Assembly (NCBI RefSeq): GCF_011397635.1
Contig: NC_064753.1
Coordinates: forward strand, 36,046,322-36,110,321
Origin: Epinephelus fuscoguttatus
Lineage: Eukaryota; Chordata; Actinopteri; Perciformes; Serranidae
Direction: 5' to 3'
DNA: 64,000 nucleotides
The translations under genes were made by a program, and so were the position numbers. The notes below the pieces were generated by a model, which did not search any database, was not told where the DNA came from, and saw only the letters and a list, made by a program, of their open reading frames with translations. Each line of letters opens with the position of its first letter. The first letter of the stretch is position 1. Positions 26,060 to 37,400 of this stretch are shown one piece after another.

Positions 26060-26265
26060 CATGCTGGCAGGTCTGTGAGGCTGCACTTAGTCGAGTTTTG
26101 AGATAAATGCCAATATCAGCATGCTAACATTGATCACAGAGGCAATGCTAACCTGCACATGTTTAGCAGGATACTATTTTTGCAGTTTTTACCATCTTAT
26201 TTTAGCTTGTTGTTGCTTATATTTGCTAATTAGGACCACATACTTTACGGCTGAGGCTTGGGGGC
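26060..26265 (+). repeat. left part of an interrupted teleost repeat
   Basis: It contains the GCATGCTAACATTGA and TTTAGCAGGATACTA motif series also seen near 7980-8050. The matching right part (GGATTCATCCTCTGAGGACC, GTTGAGATATTTCACTCTGG) lies at about 27480-27740, suggesting that later insertions split one element. Confidence 0.45.
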
Positions 26266-26399
26266 TGTTCATGGCCCAAAATTGTAAAGGCTTGTTTGTC
26301 CAAAAAAATGTCCCAATGGATCAAAAGAAGAGGAGCAGCCGCGCACATCCAGCACAGACAGGTGCTGGACCAAAAACATCAGCATCAGAAAAGAAGAAC

Positions 26400-26546
26400 G
26401 TCCGCACACTTTTAGCTCCCAGTTGAAGTGCAATATAAATTTATTTAGCACATCGCCAAAAAACAGTGAGAAGTTTCGAGCAACGTATTGGGATGTGCTA
26501 AATAAATTTATATTGCACTTCAACTGGGAGCTAAAAGTGTGCGGAC
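26400..26546. repeat. 55-bp perfect inverted repeat (hairpin element)
   Basis: The left arm 26400-26454 (starting GTCCGCACACTTTTAGCTCC) is the exact reverse complement of the right arm 26492-26546. The 37-base spacer contains GAAGTTTCGAGCAACG. The perfect arms mean a recent or gene-converted structure. The frames read on both strands through it are mirror images, not genes. Confidence 0.92.
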
Positions 26547-26607
26547 TTTCTTCTTCTTTTCCAATGGACCAAAAGCCAATTTTTCCAACAGCCTGTTACT
26601 CCTAAAA

Positions 26608-26935
26608 CAGTGGTTGCCAACTGGTCCAGCCACAGGGTCCAGATTTATCCTTCGTCACTACTTCAAGGTCCACACAATTTGATTCACTGTCATATTTGCA
26701 TTTGACCATGTTGTCAAGCTAGTCTGCTGTCTCTGCTAGGTGGCTGGCTGTTAGTTACTCACTCTACAGCAGGAAACAGCACTTCAAAGTAGAAGCGATG
26801 TGCCAGAAATTCACTGTACTTCAAAATAAAGTGTGTTTTTTTACAAACTTGACATATTTGCGAGTCACTTGCGGTCGATTCAGAATGGACTTGCGACCCA
26901 CTTTTGGATCGCGACCCACCAGGTGGGAACCACTG
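26608..26935. mobile_element. hAT-type MITE
   Basis: Ends CAGTGGTTGCCAACTGGT and ACCAGGTGGGAACCACTG are inverted repeats of the common fish hAT type. It is 328 bp, with no coding capacity. The flanks (TCCTAAAA and CCTCAAAA) are similar but not identical. Confidence 0.7.
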
Positions 26936-27449
26936 CCTCAAAACAAACGGCCAGTGCTCCAAGGTGCAGTTAGACGACCCAAACGCTAGAAAATAACGTA
27001 TGTTTCCCACAGATGCGTTACATTTGTCATTGTTGTTGTTAATGTGTGGTTAGGTTTAGACACAAAACATACTTGGTTATGGTAAGGAAAAGATCACATT
27101 TTGGCTTAAAAAAAGATGAAATAGCAGCGAGTGGTGAGTGATAAAACACCTGAGTTTGGTGACACAATCTGATAGGAAATGCTGCTGGGAAATGTAGCGA
27201 AGGGTTGATAAAAACACCCCCGATCGCTGACTCAAATGCCGCTAGGAAACTGAAACTAACTTCAGATAGTGTCAGAGAAACTGGACTTTAGAGCAAGAGC
27301 AGTTTGTTATTGGGATAACAGGCTGTCAGAGAAATGGGCTTTCGGTCCAATGGGAAATGTTTTGGACTAATGGGGCTTCAGAATTTTTGGCTGCAGAGTA
27401 TGTCATTAATTTCGTGGATACTTTGGTGAGAAATTAACACTTTGATCAG

Positions 27450-27750
27450 ATGTTGGCACTACAGAGAAAAGCTAAAGGAGGTCAAAGATAATCCTGTTTA
27501 TCCTGCGGGGGAACATAAGTGTTTGTACCAAATTTCAAGGCAATCCATTCAATAGTTTTTGATATTTCGATAAAAACCACAAATGTTAACTTCACGGTGA
27601 CCCTAGATAAAAGTAAGTTGATCACCAAAGTATGCAGGGATTCATCCTCTGAGGACCACGAATTACTATGCAGATTTCTAATGCAATTCAACCAGCAGTT
27701 GTTGAGATATTTCACTCTGGACCAAAGTGGTTGACTTACTGACTGAATGA
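27450..27750 (+). repeat. right part of an interrupted teleost repeat
   Basis: The motifs TACCAAATTTCAAGGCAATC, GGATTCATCCTCTGAGGACC and ATATTTCACTCTGGACCAAA belong to one of the commonest percomorph repeats. It pairs with the piece at 26060-26265. Confidence 0.6.
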
Positions 27751-27759
27751 GCAACATTG

Positions 27760-30627
27760 CTATCCCGTCAACTCCACCACTATGTGTGATACAGCCAAAG
27801 CAACAAGGTTACCACACAAAGCACACCTTTGTTGTTAAGTTAAACACCATCAAACAAAAGTAGGCAAAACTTAAAAAGCCTGAATGTTGACCTTCTCTCT
27901 GCTGTGGATTCCTCCCAACTTTTCCTACAGGTTTGTTTGTTTGATCTTTCTTACTTGTTGAATACACAAATATGTATGAATGTATCATTCAAACTGAAGA
28001 CACATGTTCATGCTCTCCTGCTGCACTGTGTGTGGGGTTTTTCTGTGTGTATTTGTTTCAAAGGTTGGTATTATAATATTATTTCGGCAGCTCTCTCCTG
28101 ATGTGCTGGAATGATCCGTGTGTTTTCAGGTATCTTGTCAGGAGCTTTGGCGCAACCTACCAGCAGGTTCTGGCGTCATGATGCAATGCATGCTGTGTGC
28201 CTTGAGGTGTATATGTTCATGAAATATAAAACAAACAAGATTAGGGCCTTTTCTTATATGATAAAGCAATGCCTCCATGCACGTACGGAGGGAGTCTGCA
28301 GGCAGTGTTGAGTGAAAAGCAGGTACAAGTGGTCCGACGCTAAAGAGAAATGTGTGCGTTTGTGTGCGAGAGGAGGAAGTAGAGGGGTAGATAAGAGGAA
28401 GCTATAGGAGGAAGGGAGAGACTCAACACTTGTACTTTGCACTGCATCTGGCTATACAACCCCCCATGCTTCAGTGAAGGTCTGATAGGGATCAGATTTC
28501 ATAACAGCCTAATAACACCCTCCAAGGGGTCTCAACCTCGGCTATCTATCTCTGCAAGAGCTGCCATCATCTTTACCTCGACAATCCAGCCCCTGTCAAC
28601 AGCCATCAACCCCTGATCCGACTGATATTGACAATAAAACAGGAGGCAGGATCAGTGGGGTCGGCGTGAATATGTGCCCACGTGCGTGTAAGTTTGCGTG
28701 TCGGCGAAAGGTGCCAGAGTGGGCACTCGTTTCAACACCACCACCCAGGGAAGAGCTCACTGTGCACCTGGTAGCTATACTCTCACACGGCGGGATAAAG
28801 ACAGATTTCATGGAAGCGTGGGGAGGAATACAGAGAGGCAGCCGCACAGAAAGAAAAATGTATAATGATCCCCGTTGTCACAGCCATGACTTTTGGACAG
28901 CTCTGGTTACTCGCAGTGTGCTGCACAGGAGATGGAGAATTGTAAGCCTTGTCATGCATCATAAATGTAATACCATATGGGAATGTAGCTCTCACACGCA
29001 GAAGAGAATAGGAAATTTGTGCGCCCCATAAAGGAGAATGTATTGCCTTTTACGAGGCAGCGAAGGACATATTGTGTGGCAGGCCTCATAAACATACGCA
29101 TGTTTCTCTTATGAGTTTTCCGAGATTTGAGGGAAGGCTGTACAGAATGAGAGAGCAGGATTAAGAGGCAGATAAGCAAAGACACTTTTTTTTTTTGCAT
29201 TGAAATGGCTGCACTGCTTGAGAAGGGAGAGGATGAGGAGAGGAACTCGAAATGGAAATAGATGAGAATGAGATGATGTGATCTGGGATCTGAATGTGAA
29301 TGGAAAGGAGGTTGAAGGTGCAGGCAAAAATAATCACGTATAGGATGTTTGCGCTGATAGATACAAGATCAGCATGCATACCATTTCGCTCACCCCTGCC
29401 CCAGAAGGGCTCTTCGGTGGCAATCTCATAGCTGCCTCTTTTTTTTTTTCCTCCTAATATTTGCCGCAGAGGTATCAAACAAAAAGTGGATCTTGTGAGC
29501 GCGGAGGAGTTTTCATCTCTCTGTCTCTGGTGGGATTGTTATGTGTCTATAGATCTTTGGGGGTCACAGCATTCAGAAACCTCCATTTGTTGGTGCCATC
29601 ATCCCCATGGTAACAATAAAGGACAATCGGTGTGTGTGAATCAGCTTGTGGCAAGGATCTGGACCCCCTGCACCTCAGGGTGAAGACCCTATCATCATCT
29701 TTGCTTGCTGCACAGCTCTGCCGAGGGAGCAGCAAAGCTTAAGACATCATGCCCAGATTTGGCGGTGCTTACTTTCAGTGTATCTGGCTATTTCTCTGTC
29801 CTCTCCCTGTGACTTAGCAGCATCTGCAGAGAGACTGATCAATAGATCACACCAACAAGAGGTCTTGAGGCCAATTAGGCCAGGCAAGCTGGTGTCAGGC
29901 TGCGTGTCAATACTGAGGCTTGTCTGCCCTTAGGAGCAATGGATAAGGAATCAAAACAGATAGATATTACCGAGTGTGTGTGCATGTGTGCGCGTATGTG
30001 TGCTCTGCAGTTACTGATTTACATTAAATGATCATCAGCCCATCCAAGAGAAGTTCTAGCACATCTTAAGCTCTTGACCGCTCCCCATTTTCAGTAAATG
30101 CCTCCTTCACTGCCGGGTCTGCTCCTACATACCAAATAGAGCAGAGAAGTGTGATGAAGGGCGGCTGATGAAATGTCATTGTCCCGCTACCATGCACAAT
30201 ACTTTAGCGCCCTCTGTTGGTGTGTTGAATTACAACACAATTGTTTTTAAAAACACATTATTTGACTTGTTCATGCATCACAGTTGATGCAAACGATCCT
30301 AAGTGGGCACATTTTCAACCAGCTCCTGACAGAAAACAATTGCCATCCCCTGAACCTAACATATCACAATATTAGTTTAATTTCCCCTCGCCTTCGGCAA
30401 AAAAAATCACTCCAAGTCTGCCCATTCCTGAAATACAATTTATCTGTGTCTGATACCTATCTTGGATTAATGATGAAGGTGAATTCATTAACTTAACTGC
30501 AAGGTTTATGTGGTGAAAGGGCGAGGTGTGGTGAGGGTTCACAGAAGGGGAGATACAATCCAATTAATTCAGTATTGGTTTGCAAAAGACTTCTGGCCAA
30601 GCAATAACTGAGAACCTCTCTCTCTCG

Positions 30628-30663
<36 letters not shown>

Positions 30664-31020
30664 CACACACACACCCTCACTCTCTCTATGACAATCAAGT
30701 TAATTAAAGTAGTTGAACAATCAGGTACTCGGAGTAAAGGCAGAATTTGTCACCCTCAGGCCGAGCACTTTAAATCTTAATCAGACGTACACTAATTAAA
30801 CTTCATGTCAGCAATATAGCCTAAAAATGGAGAATTTCGCTCTCTGATGCTTGTGTGTGCGGTTGTATAGAGTACTGACACTAATGTGCTTGTGGCGCAT
30901 GGATGTTTCTATCCAGTGTAGTTTGCTACAGTCATTATGTCAGTCACTGTGTCATGCACATTTAAGTGCCCGGGTCATGTTGACTTATAAGACCAAAAAG
31001 ATACTGTTGCAGTGGTGATA
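27760..31020. other. no gene seen; mostly single-copy-looking DNA
   Basis: No supported exon. A compound (CA)n(TA)n(CA)n microsatellite is at 30627-30674. 28860-29480 has little repeat character and could be conserved noncoding DNA. Its open frames do not resemble known proteins. Confidence 0.4.
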
Positions 31021-31036
31021 CAGGTGTTGGACAAGA

Positions 31037-31413
31037 CAGTGGCGCCCCCAAGGAGGGGCCAGGGGGGCCATGGCCCTGATACAATTGCTGCCCCCTCTGC
31101 AAATAATTGGAGGCTGGTAGTTCAGCTAGGTAGCTCAAATGTAGTAGTAACTTGTGATACGAGACAACTTAGGGCATCCCTTGGTACCAACCATTTCAGC
31201 ATAGCTTGTTGGTAAGGTGTCTAAAAACGCTCTAAAGTTAAGGCCTTTACCCACTGAGCCGATTTTTTTCTGATGTGTTTTTTTAATCCATCATACAAAA
31301 TTAACAATACATGACAAAATGAAAAGACACATTCCCTCCTTTGCCTCTCTCCACTGGAGTGACCTATCTGGCTGTCATCACTCCCTCCCCGTCTTACATT
31401 TGGCGCCACAACT
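31037..31413. mobile_element. possible MITE with AGTGGCGCC ends
   Basis: The left end AGTGGCGCCCCCAAGGAGG and the right end TTTGGCGCCACAACTGG are short inverted repeats. The interior (GGGGCCAGGGGGGCCATGGC) matches a style of fish MITE. Boundaries are approximate. Confidence 0.4.
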
Positions 31414-31750
31414 GGATGAAGGGGTGGAGCTGTCCTCACATTCTGTGTGAGGTCCACATCCTCCTACTCTTCATCATCATCCACCTGAGTATTACTATCT
31501 GACCTGCTGAACGTGGGCTATCCGAGTTATGAAATGATTCTGTGCAACCTGTTCCTCTGTCTTGTCGCGGACGTGTCCCGCCGCCACATTTTCTTCACTG
31601 ATTCTTGGTTAAACGTCTCTAAAGGCTTCAGACGGATGCGAAAAATGCAAAAAAAAACGAACCTGTTCCGAAAATTTTAATGGCGGACAACAGTTTACAA
31701 CTTACTTTGCAAACGTGATTGACACAATGTAAGGTCTTGTTTATTTTTAG

Positions 31751-31857
31751 GCGTGCAACAATGTTGGACAGAGAGAACGACTCAGTCAGCAGACGCCTGC
31801 TGATGGAAGAACTGCCACGGCTGTTTTCAGAGAGGTTCCTTGAACTCTTACCTCAAG
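31751..31857 (+). other. possible small coding exon of unknown origin
   Basis: Acceptor TTATTTTTAG at 31741-31750, ATG at 31761, 32 codons beginning MLDRENDSVSRRLLMEELPR, then donor AAG|GTATCT at 31858. The next in-frame codons give a stop. The flanking DNA has transposon-like character (ATGGGTGCCCATGAGTCTCC at about 31881), so it may be the first exon of an unrecognised transposable element rather than a host gene. Confidence 0.25.
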
Positions 31858-32059
31858 GTATCTGAATGAAAATGGATTCTATGGGTGCCCATGAGTCTCC
31901 CCTTAACCTGAGAGAGCTTCTTCCCTGTGTTTTGTTCCTTACAATCAACGTACTCCTTCAAATTACACCTGTATATTTGTCTTTTTAAGGAAACGAACAA
32001 CTTTCTATGTTCGTTTCTCCCGCCTATTTCAAGCGCAAGAAAGATAAACAATAACACGC

Positions 32060-33410
32060 CTACAGCTAACTCATTTAAAAGTTCTCCAGCAACACTCAGT
32101 GAGACACAGAGCTGCTCCTCTGTTTAATCTGTTAATGAGTCTCCAGTGTGACATCGGTTCATATGTTGCACGTGCTACGCTAAATCAATCTGTGAGGTGA
32201 ATGAAATTAGCGCAGTAGCACCCGTGCAGTACAGCGCTGTGTTGCTAGTTTGTGTGCGAGGTGGATCATGGCGCGCCGCTGTTCTTCTTGGTAGCTGTAG
32301 TCTATTTTGTGACACTGAGACAGCGCCTGGAGGCGAAAGATGTGTTTAAAAAATGCAGCAACAACACAGTCATTTCGTGTCGTGTCTCTCTTTCTGTTAA
32401 TGCTATGTGCATAAATAACGATAATAATAGCTTAAGCCATCTATGCCAAGCACAACAAAGAAAATGCCCTCCTAAATCAAATGAATCTTTAATCTCACCT
32501 AATTAAAAGTTTAAAAATCCAGTCTTTAAAACTAAACCTGCCTCTATAGTGAATGGTTATGTTGCTGCTCTGTGTTAATATACATCTTTGTCTACACCAG
32601 TCTGTCCTTACATGTATTTGTACACGCAACAGAAGCCATCAGCTGACGTCTGTGTACAAAAGATGAGCTTAATGGAAAATCTTTTCATTTCAACCATGAT
32701 GCACGTGAAAAAAAATGACCTGTGCTTTAAATGTAACATAACGTTGGGAATTTATGTATTAAAAAAAAACACTTTGACATGATTTACTTCACAAGCTTTA
32801 TTTGTAGTGGCTTGAAAAGGACTTGTGTTGTGAAGTACACTGCGACACCAGATGGTTAAAGTAGGCTAATGCAAAAACAAGGAAATGCCAAGGGAAATTA
32901 GGCCGCTTGCTTGTTTGTCAAAGCTTGACTAACCAGTTATGTCATAACAAATCCTGCTCTGGGCAAAAAAGGGCTTTGGTGCTGCTGCTCTGGCATCCTA
33001 ACTGCTCTGCACGTCAGCTCAGGCCAGGAAGAGCAATCCAGCCATTCCCAACCTGAGGGACTCCAAACTAGGAATCCAGTTCATGAATCATGCAGACCCA
33101 AGGCTCCAGCGTGAAAATCACTCATTTGTTCGATTTTTTTCAGGGACTGAAAAAGTTGGACAGCGAATGCCAGAAGCTATCGCGAAAATGGGGATTTTTC
33201 TGTCTCGTAATGCTTTCAGGAACTACCCACTTCACTCCGATGCTATGAATAGAGAGAAGATTGGCAGCAGCGGGAGAAGTATGGTGTAACAGATTGGGAG
33301 AGTAGAAAGGAAGAAATGTACAGCTCCATCACTCAGAAATAATTTCATCTTGCATGTGACCTCACTTCCTGGAAAGTGTCCCTCCTACAGTCAGTGCCGG
33401 TGAATATCAG
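32060..33410. other. no gene seen upstream of the KAP-like gene
   Basis: The open frames here are short and resemble no known family. There are A-runs near 32762, but nothing else to annotate. Confidence 0.4.
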
Positions 33411-33419
33411 GTTGCTTCC

Positions 33420-33584
33420 CCCCTCCCTCTCTTATCTGTGTTGTAAAGTTTTACGGCATTCAAGTCCTGGGGGCGTAAGGCTCACCACACCTTAGCTGCA
33501 TGGTCTGTCTGCTGCTTCTGTACATTAGACGATTCAGAGATGAGTCAAAATAAAGATCAGGACTAACATTTGGAACTTAATCAG
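33420..33584 (+). other. possible noncoding 5' exon of the KAP-like gene
   Basis: The segment ends in a consensus donor, TCAG followed by GTAAGC at 33585. About 780 bases downstream a strong pyrimidine-rich acceptor ending TTCGCAG at 34360 opens the exon that carries the start ATG at 34409. This fits a split 5' UTR. The left edge is a guess, and no TATA box is evident. The only support is splice-site quality and position. Confidence 0.3.
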
Positions 33585-34279
33585 GTAAGCTTGTTTTGTG
33601 GGTGACACATTTATATTGGATTTGTCATTATCTTACAGGTGCTCAGAGCATAATTACAGTTTTATGGTTTTTGATAATGTATTCTTTTGTGCACGCTGAT
33701 CACAGGTTGTGCCATTAAAGTTAAAGATTAAACTTTCGAAACACTGAAAGTCTGTCAGTAACCCTGTTTTCTTTTGGGTCTAGAGTGTCTATAAGCCCAT
33801 TAAGGCATGTGCAGGCAAGAACAAAAAGAGCAAATATGTTGCCGGCAGGGAAAGGGACTAGGGTAATGCAAGGTAATCATTGACACAGCAAAACTGTTGA
33901 CATTTCCATCCACATAAAAAAAAGAACAGCCTGCACTCTGAGAGGGTGCATACCCATGCATGAATGTCAGGATATCATCTTAAAACAATTCACTTAAACG
34001 CCTGTCACTCAACACTCCAAAAAAAAGAAATTGTGACTGTCTGCTTTTGCCGCGTAAGCACTCTCAAGGACGCACATTCCACATGTGGCACTTTCCGTTT
34101 AGCTGTAGGTGTTTAGTACACAAGCAAACACATCTTTTAACACCAAATCCTCAAGTAAAACTGAGCATATGGTGTCCAAGTCAGGTGCTTTTTGCATTGG
34201 AGCTCCTCTCACTGGTGACTATAAACACCATTGTCTGCTCAAGCATATATAGCAAGGAGGATCCTTTCGTTAAAGGGAA

Positions 34280-34281
<2 letters not shown>

Positions 34282-34313
<32 letters not shown>
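34282..34313 (+). repeat. (CA)n microsatellite upstream of the KAP-like start exon
   Basis: About 16 CA units, 47 bases before the acceptor of the exon with the start codon. Confidence 0.95.
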
Positions 34314-34314
<1 letters not shown>

Positions 34315-34408
34315 CTCCGCTCCCTGCTCTGAGTTCCCTGCTGTTTCTCATTCTTCGCAGGTCAAAGGGATTTTCTGTGAAAGCTGCACGTCCCACCACA
34401 CAGTCATC

Positions 34409-34427
34409 ATGGATAAGGCAACAAAAG
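34409..34427 (+). CDS. KAP-like gene, first coding exon
   Basis: It encodes MDKATK plus one base, with donor G|GTGAGT. The 48 bases before the ATG, from the acceptor at 34360, would be 5' UTR. The start is chosen because the reading frame joins exon 2 in phase to give [18 protein letters not shown], which resembles the usual N-terminus of this fish family. Confidence 0.7.
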
Positions 34428-37400
34428 GTGAGTTATCCACAGTTAATGACATGTATGTGGCACGGCTGCCTCCCCTCGGATCAGAAGGGCTCCATTTTCA
34501 CTTTCAGTTTCATTTTGTGAATAAATATTATCATGAATTCAGTATAAATGCTTATCATGTCTGAATTAAGGATGTGCACATGGCGTCTTCAGCCTCTGCT
34601 CCTTTGCCCATTTGGATTAATTATAAATATTGTGATTATTATAGTGCTGGTATCCAATTATTGTTATCATTAGTGTTATTATTCTGATCATGAAATCTGC
34701 CTTCCTATGCATGGAAATAAACCAAACTTTGCATATAGGTCCAGTCATATGCCAAATGTCCTTAACTAGAATATGGGTCTTACAGTCCTGATGGTGACGT
34801 TGCAGCAACCGTCTACATTTTAAAACTTTAAAAATTGATAACAAATCAGCCATATGTGCTACAGCTTTGCAACTTTCCCCAAAATGTGGCCCCAGTCGAG
34901 GAGAAATGTTTATATCTTTGACCTGCAGGAATTATTAAGTCCTTCACTTTGTTTTCTGCAAAAACAGTAAACCTAATTAAACCTAACCCCACCCATATTT
35001 TTCACTCAGCCGACACACAGCTCTCTGCACAGCATCTTCGGGCTGTCCTGCACAAACAAGCAAGCCGGGTTTTTGAAATATCGAAAAAATGCAGCCTACA
35101 GTGCATCAAAAATGTTTTGTTGTAAACAGTAGCTACTGTGAATTCTCGCCAAACAATGTGCATGAAAACATGGGACATCATTTTCATGTCATGGTGGAGG
35201 TAGTTTGGTAAATCTCAGAACTGCATCTCAAATTTCAGTATTATGCTGATCTGTTCTGTATGACATCTATTGCTTGTCTGTCCGTCCTGGAAGAGGGATC
35301 CCTCCTCAGTTGCTCTTCCTGAGGTTTCTACTAATTTTTCCCCTGTTAAAGGGGTTTTTTTGGGGAGTTTTTCCTCATCAGGTGCAAGGGTCCAAGGACA
35401 GAGGGATGTCGTATGCTGTAAAGCCCTGTGAGAAAAATTGTGATTTGTGATATTGGGCTTTATAAATAAAACTGAACGGATATTGAATTGAAGAACAGAA
35501 TTTTGAATTCTATCAACATGTAAACTATTACAGTCAATGGTGATAAGAGCATGTTTAAACATGAGTCTGTCACTTATGGGGTAATCAGTCTTTGTAAAAA
35601 CATAGCACAGACCTCTCTATGTTATCTAGATCAATAGTTCTCAAACTTGTTATGCCCAAGGCACACCAAAGGGTACACCAAAGTCTCAAGGCACACCTGT
35701 ATTTTTATCTGTGCACAACAGCCACTATAACATGTGTTATCAGTCATATCACAGCATAAATGTTGGTTTTTATTTACTAATATCAAGTAACGATTGACAA
35801 CAAACTACTACTCGTAAAATATTTATGAAGAAAAATTATTCAAGAATTCATTTTGAATTTCTTTTTTTTTTAAAGATATTTTTGGGGCATTTTGTCTTTA
35901 ATTGACAGGACAGGTAAGCGTGAAGGGGGGAGAGAGAGAAGGGGGGATGACATGCAGCAAAGGGCCACAGGCTGGATTCGAACCCGGGCTGCTGCAGCAA
36001 CAGCCTTGTACATGGGGCGCCTGCTCTACCACTAAGCCACCGATGCACCAAGAATTCATTTTAAACATTCTAAAATTACATCAAAGCACCGATAACACAT
36101 CTAAACGAGAATTAATGTAAGATAACATAAGCTAATGTAATGTGTCCCCTACAGGAATGGCAACAAGTCGGCTCTCTGTGACGTTTTTTAACTATTTACT
36201 TTATTTACTATTATACTATTATTTTTTTAGCTAGAGTTTGCCTATTTATTAGGAAATGGGGGTGCACAACATACTAATACAGTCAATTAAAAATGCATTC
36301 ATAACTTTTTGTATAGGCCCAGGTGAATATTGCAGTAATAATGTGTGGTTATCACAAAATCCCACGCCACACTGGGACTGACATCACGGCACACCATTTG
36401 AGAACCACTGGTCTTGATGAAGTACAAATATTATTGGAAATTTGTCTTGTTAACTGCATGTTACACTCTAATTTGAAATGAGCCTCTACATGCAACCCTG
36501 GTGATTGTCGAAGTCATAGTGTGAAGCCAATCTGTGGTTTCTCATTTGGCAACAAGATCGTGACTCGCCCTGGGTGTCTCAGGTTGTGAGTTGGTAAACA
36601 ACCTCCCGAGGCATGGGCCTTTTTTTAAAGCTATAGTGCTGACTTGTCGTAGTAGGAAAAGCACAAGTGTTCCTTATAACACCGACAATGACTCTGTTCA
36701 TTCAAGTTCTTTCAGTGACGGTGTCAGTAAGCAAGCATGCAGGATACAAGAATCCTCAAATCAAAGCAGCTAAATGGAATTCAGCCATCATTAATTTCAT
36801 TATTTACACTTGTGCTGTCAAAGTGTCCTCCGGGGAGAAGGGCCTATTGTGCCGCATGGATTAGAGACAGATGATTTAAGACAAGATATTTTTAATTAAA
36901 GACGTTTTAAATAGATATAGTCCAAGCGGTTCAGCTGACAGAACCTCCTGTGCTTATTCTCCTGCTTTTTCGACTTCCTCCTCAAAACACCAAGCCCCAA
37001 TCATTTATTAAGAATTTATTTTTAATTTTCTTCGAATTTAATTATTGCTGTTTTCCTTTATGCTGCTCTTTATGATAATGGAGCCAGGAGTCATGGTTGG
37101 TTTGTAGTTCTGCTTGAAACTCCTTCCTTGACAGTTTCCTTTTTAATTGGTTGTCATTAATTAATTAGCATAGATCACACCGCATGGAGTATATATATTA
37201 ATATAAGTGCTCATACAATTTCTGTAGAAATATTTATATCTACCCTTCATTTCGTTGCATTTCGACCTCATTATTGCTTAACACTGTAACCAGCTGTTAA
37301 CAGGTTCCTGTACCTTTATTGGCTGAGTTCTGTTGTTAGGCTGGGTGGTGACAAGGATTTCATTATAATTATAAGAGATTAGTTAACTGTTTTTCTATTA

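Noticed and set aside
35940..36050. Possible tRNA gene from the A and B boxes
   Set aside because: The boxes belong to a SINE head followed by a SINE body. No cloverleaf with a proper acceptor stem was seen.
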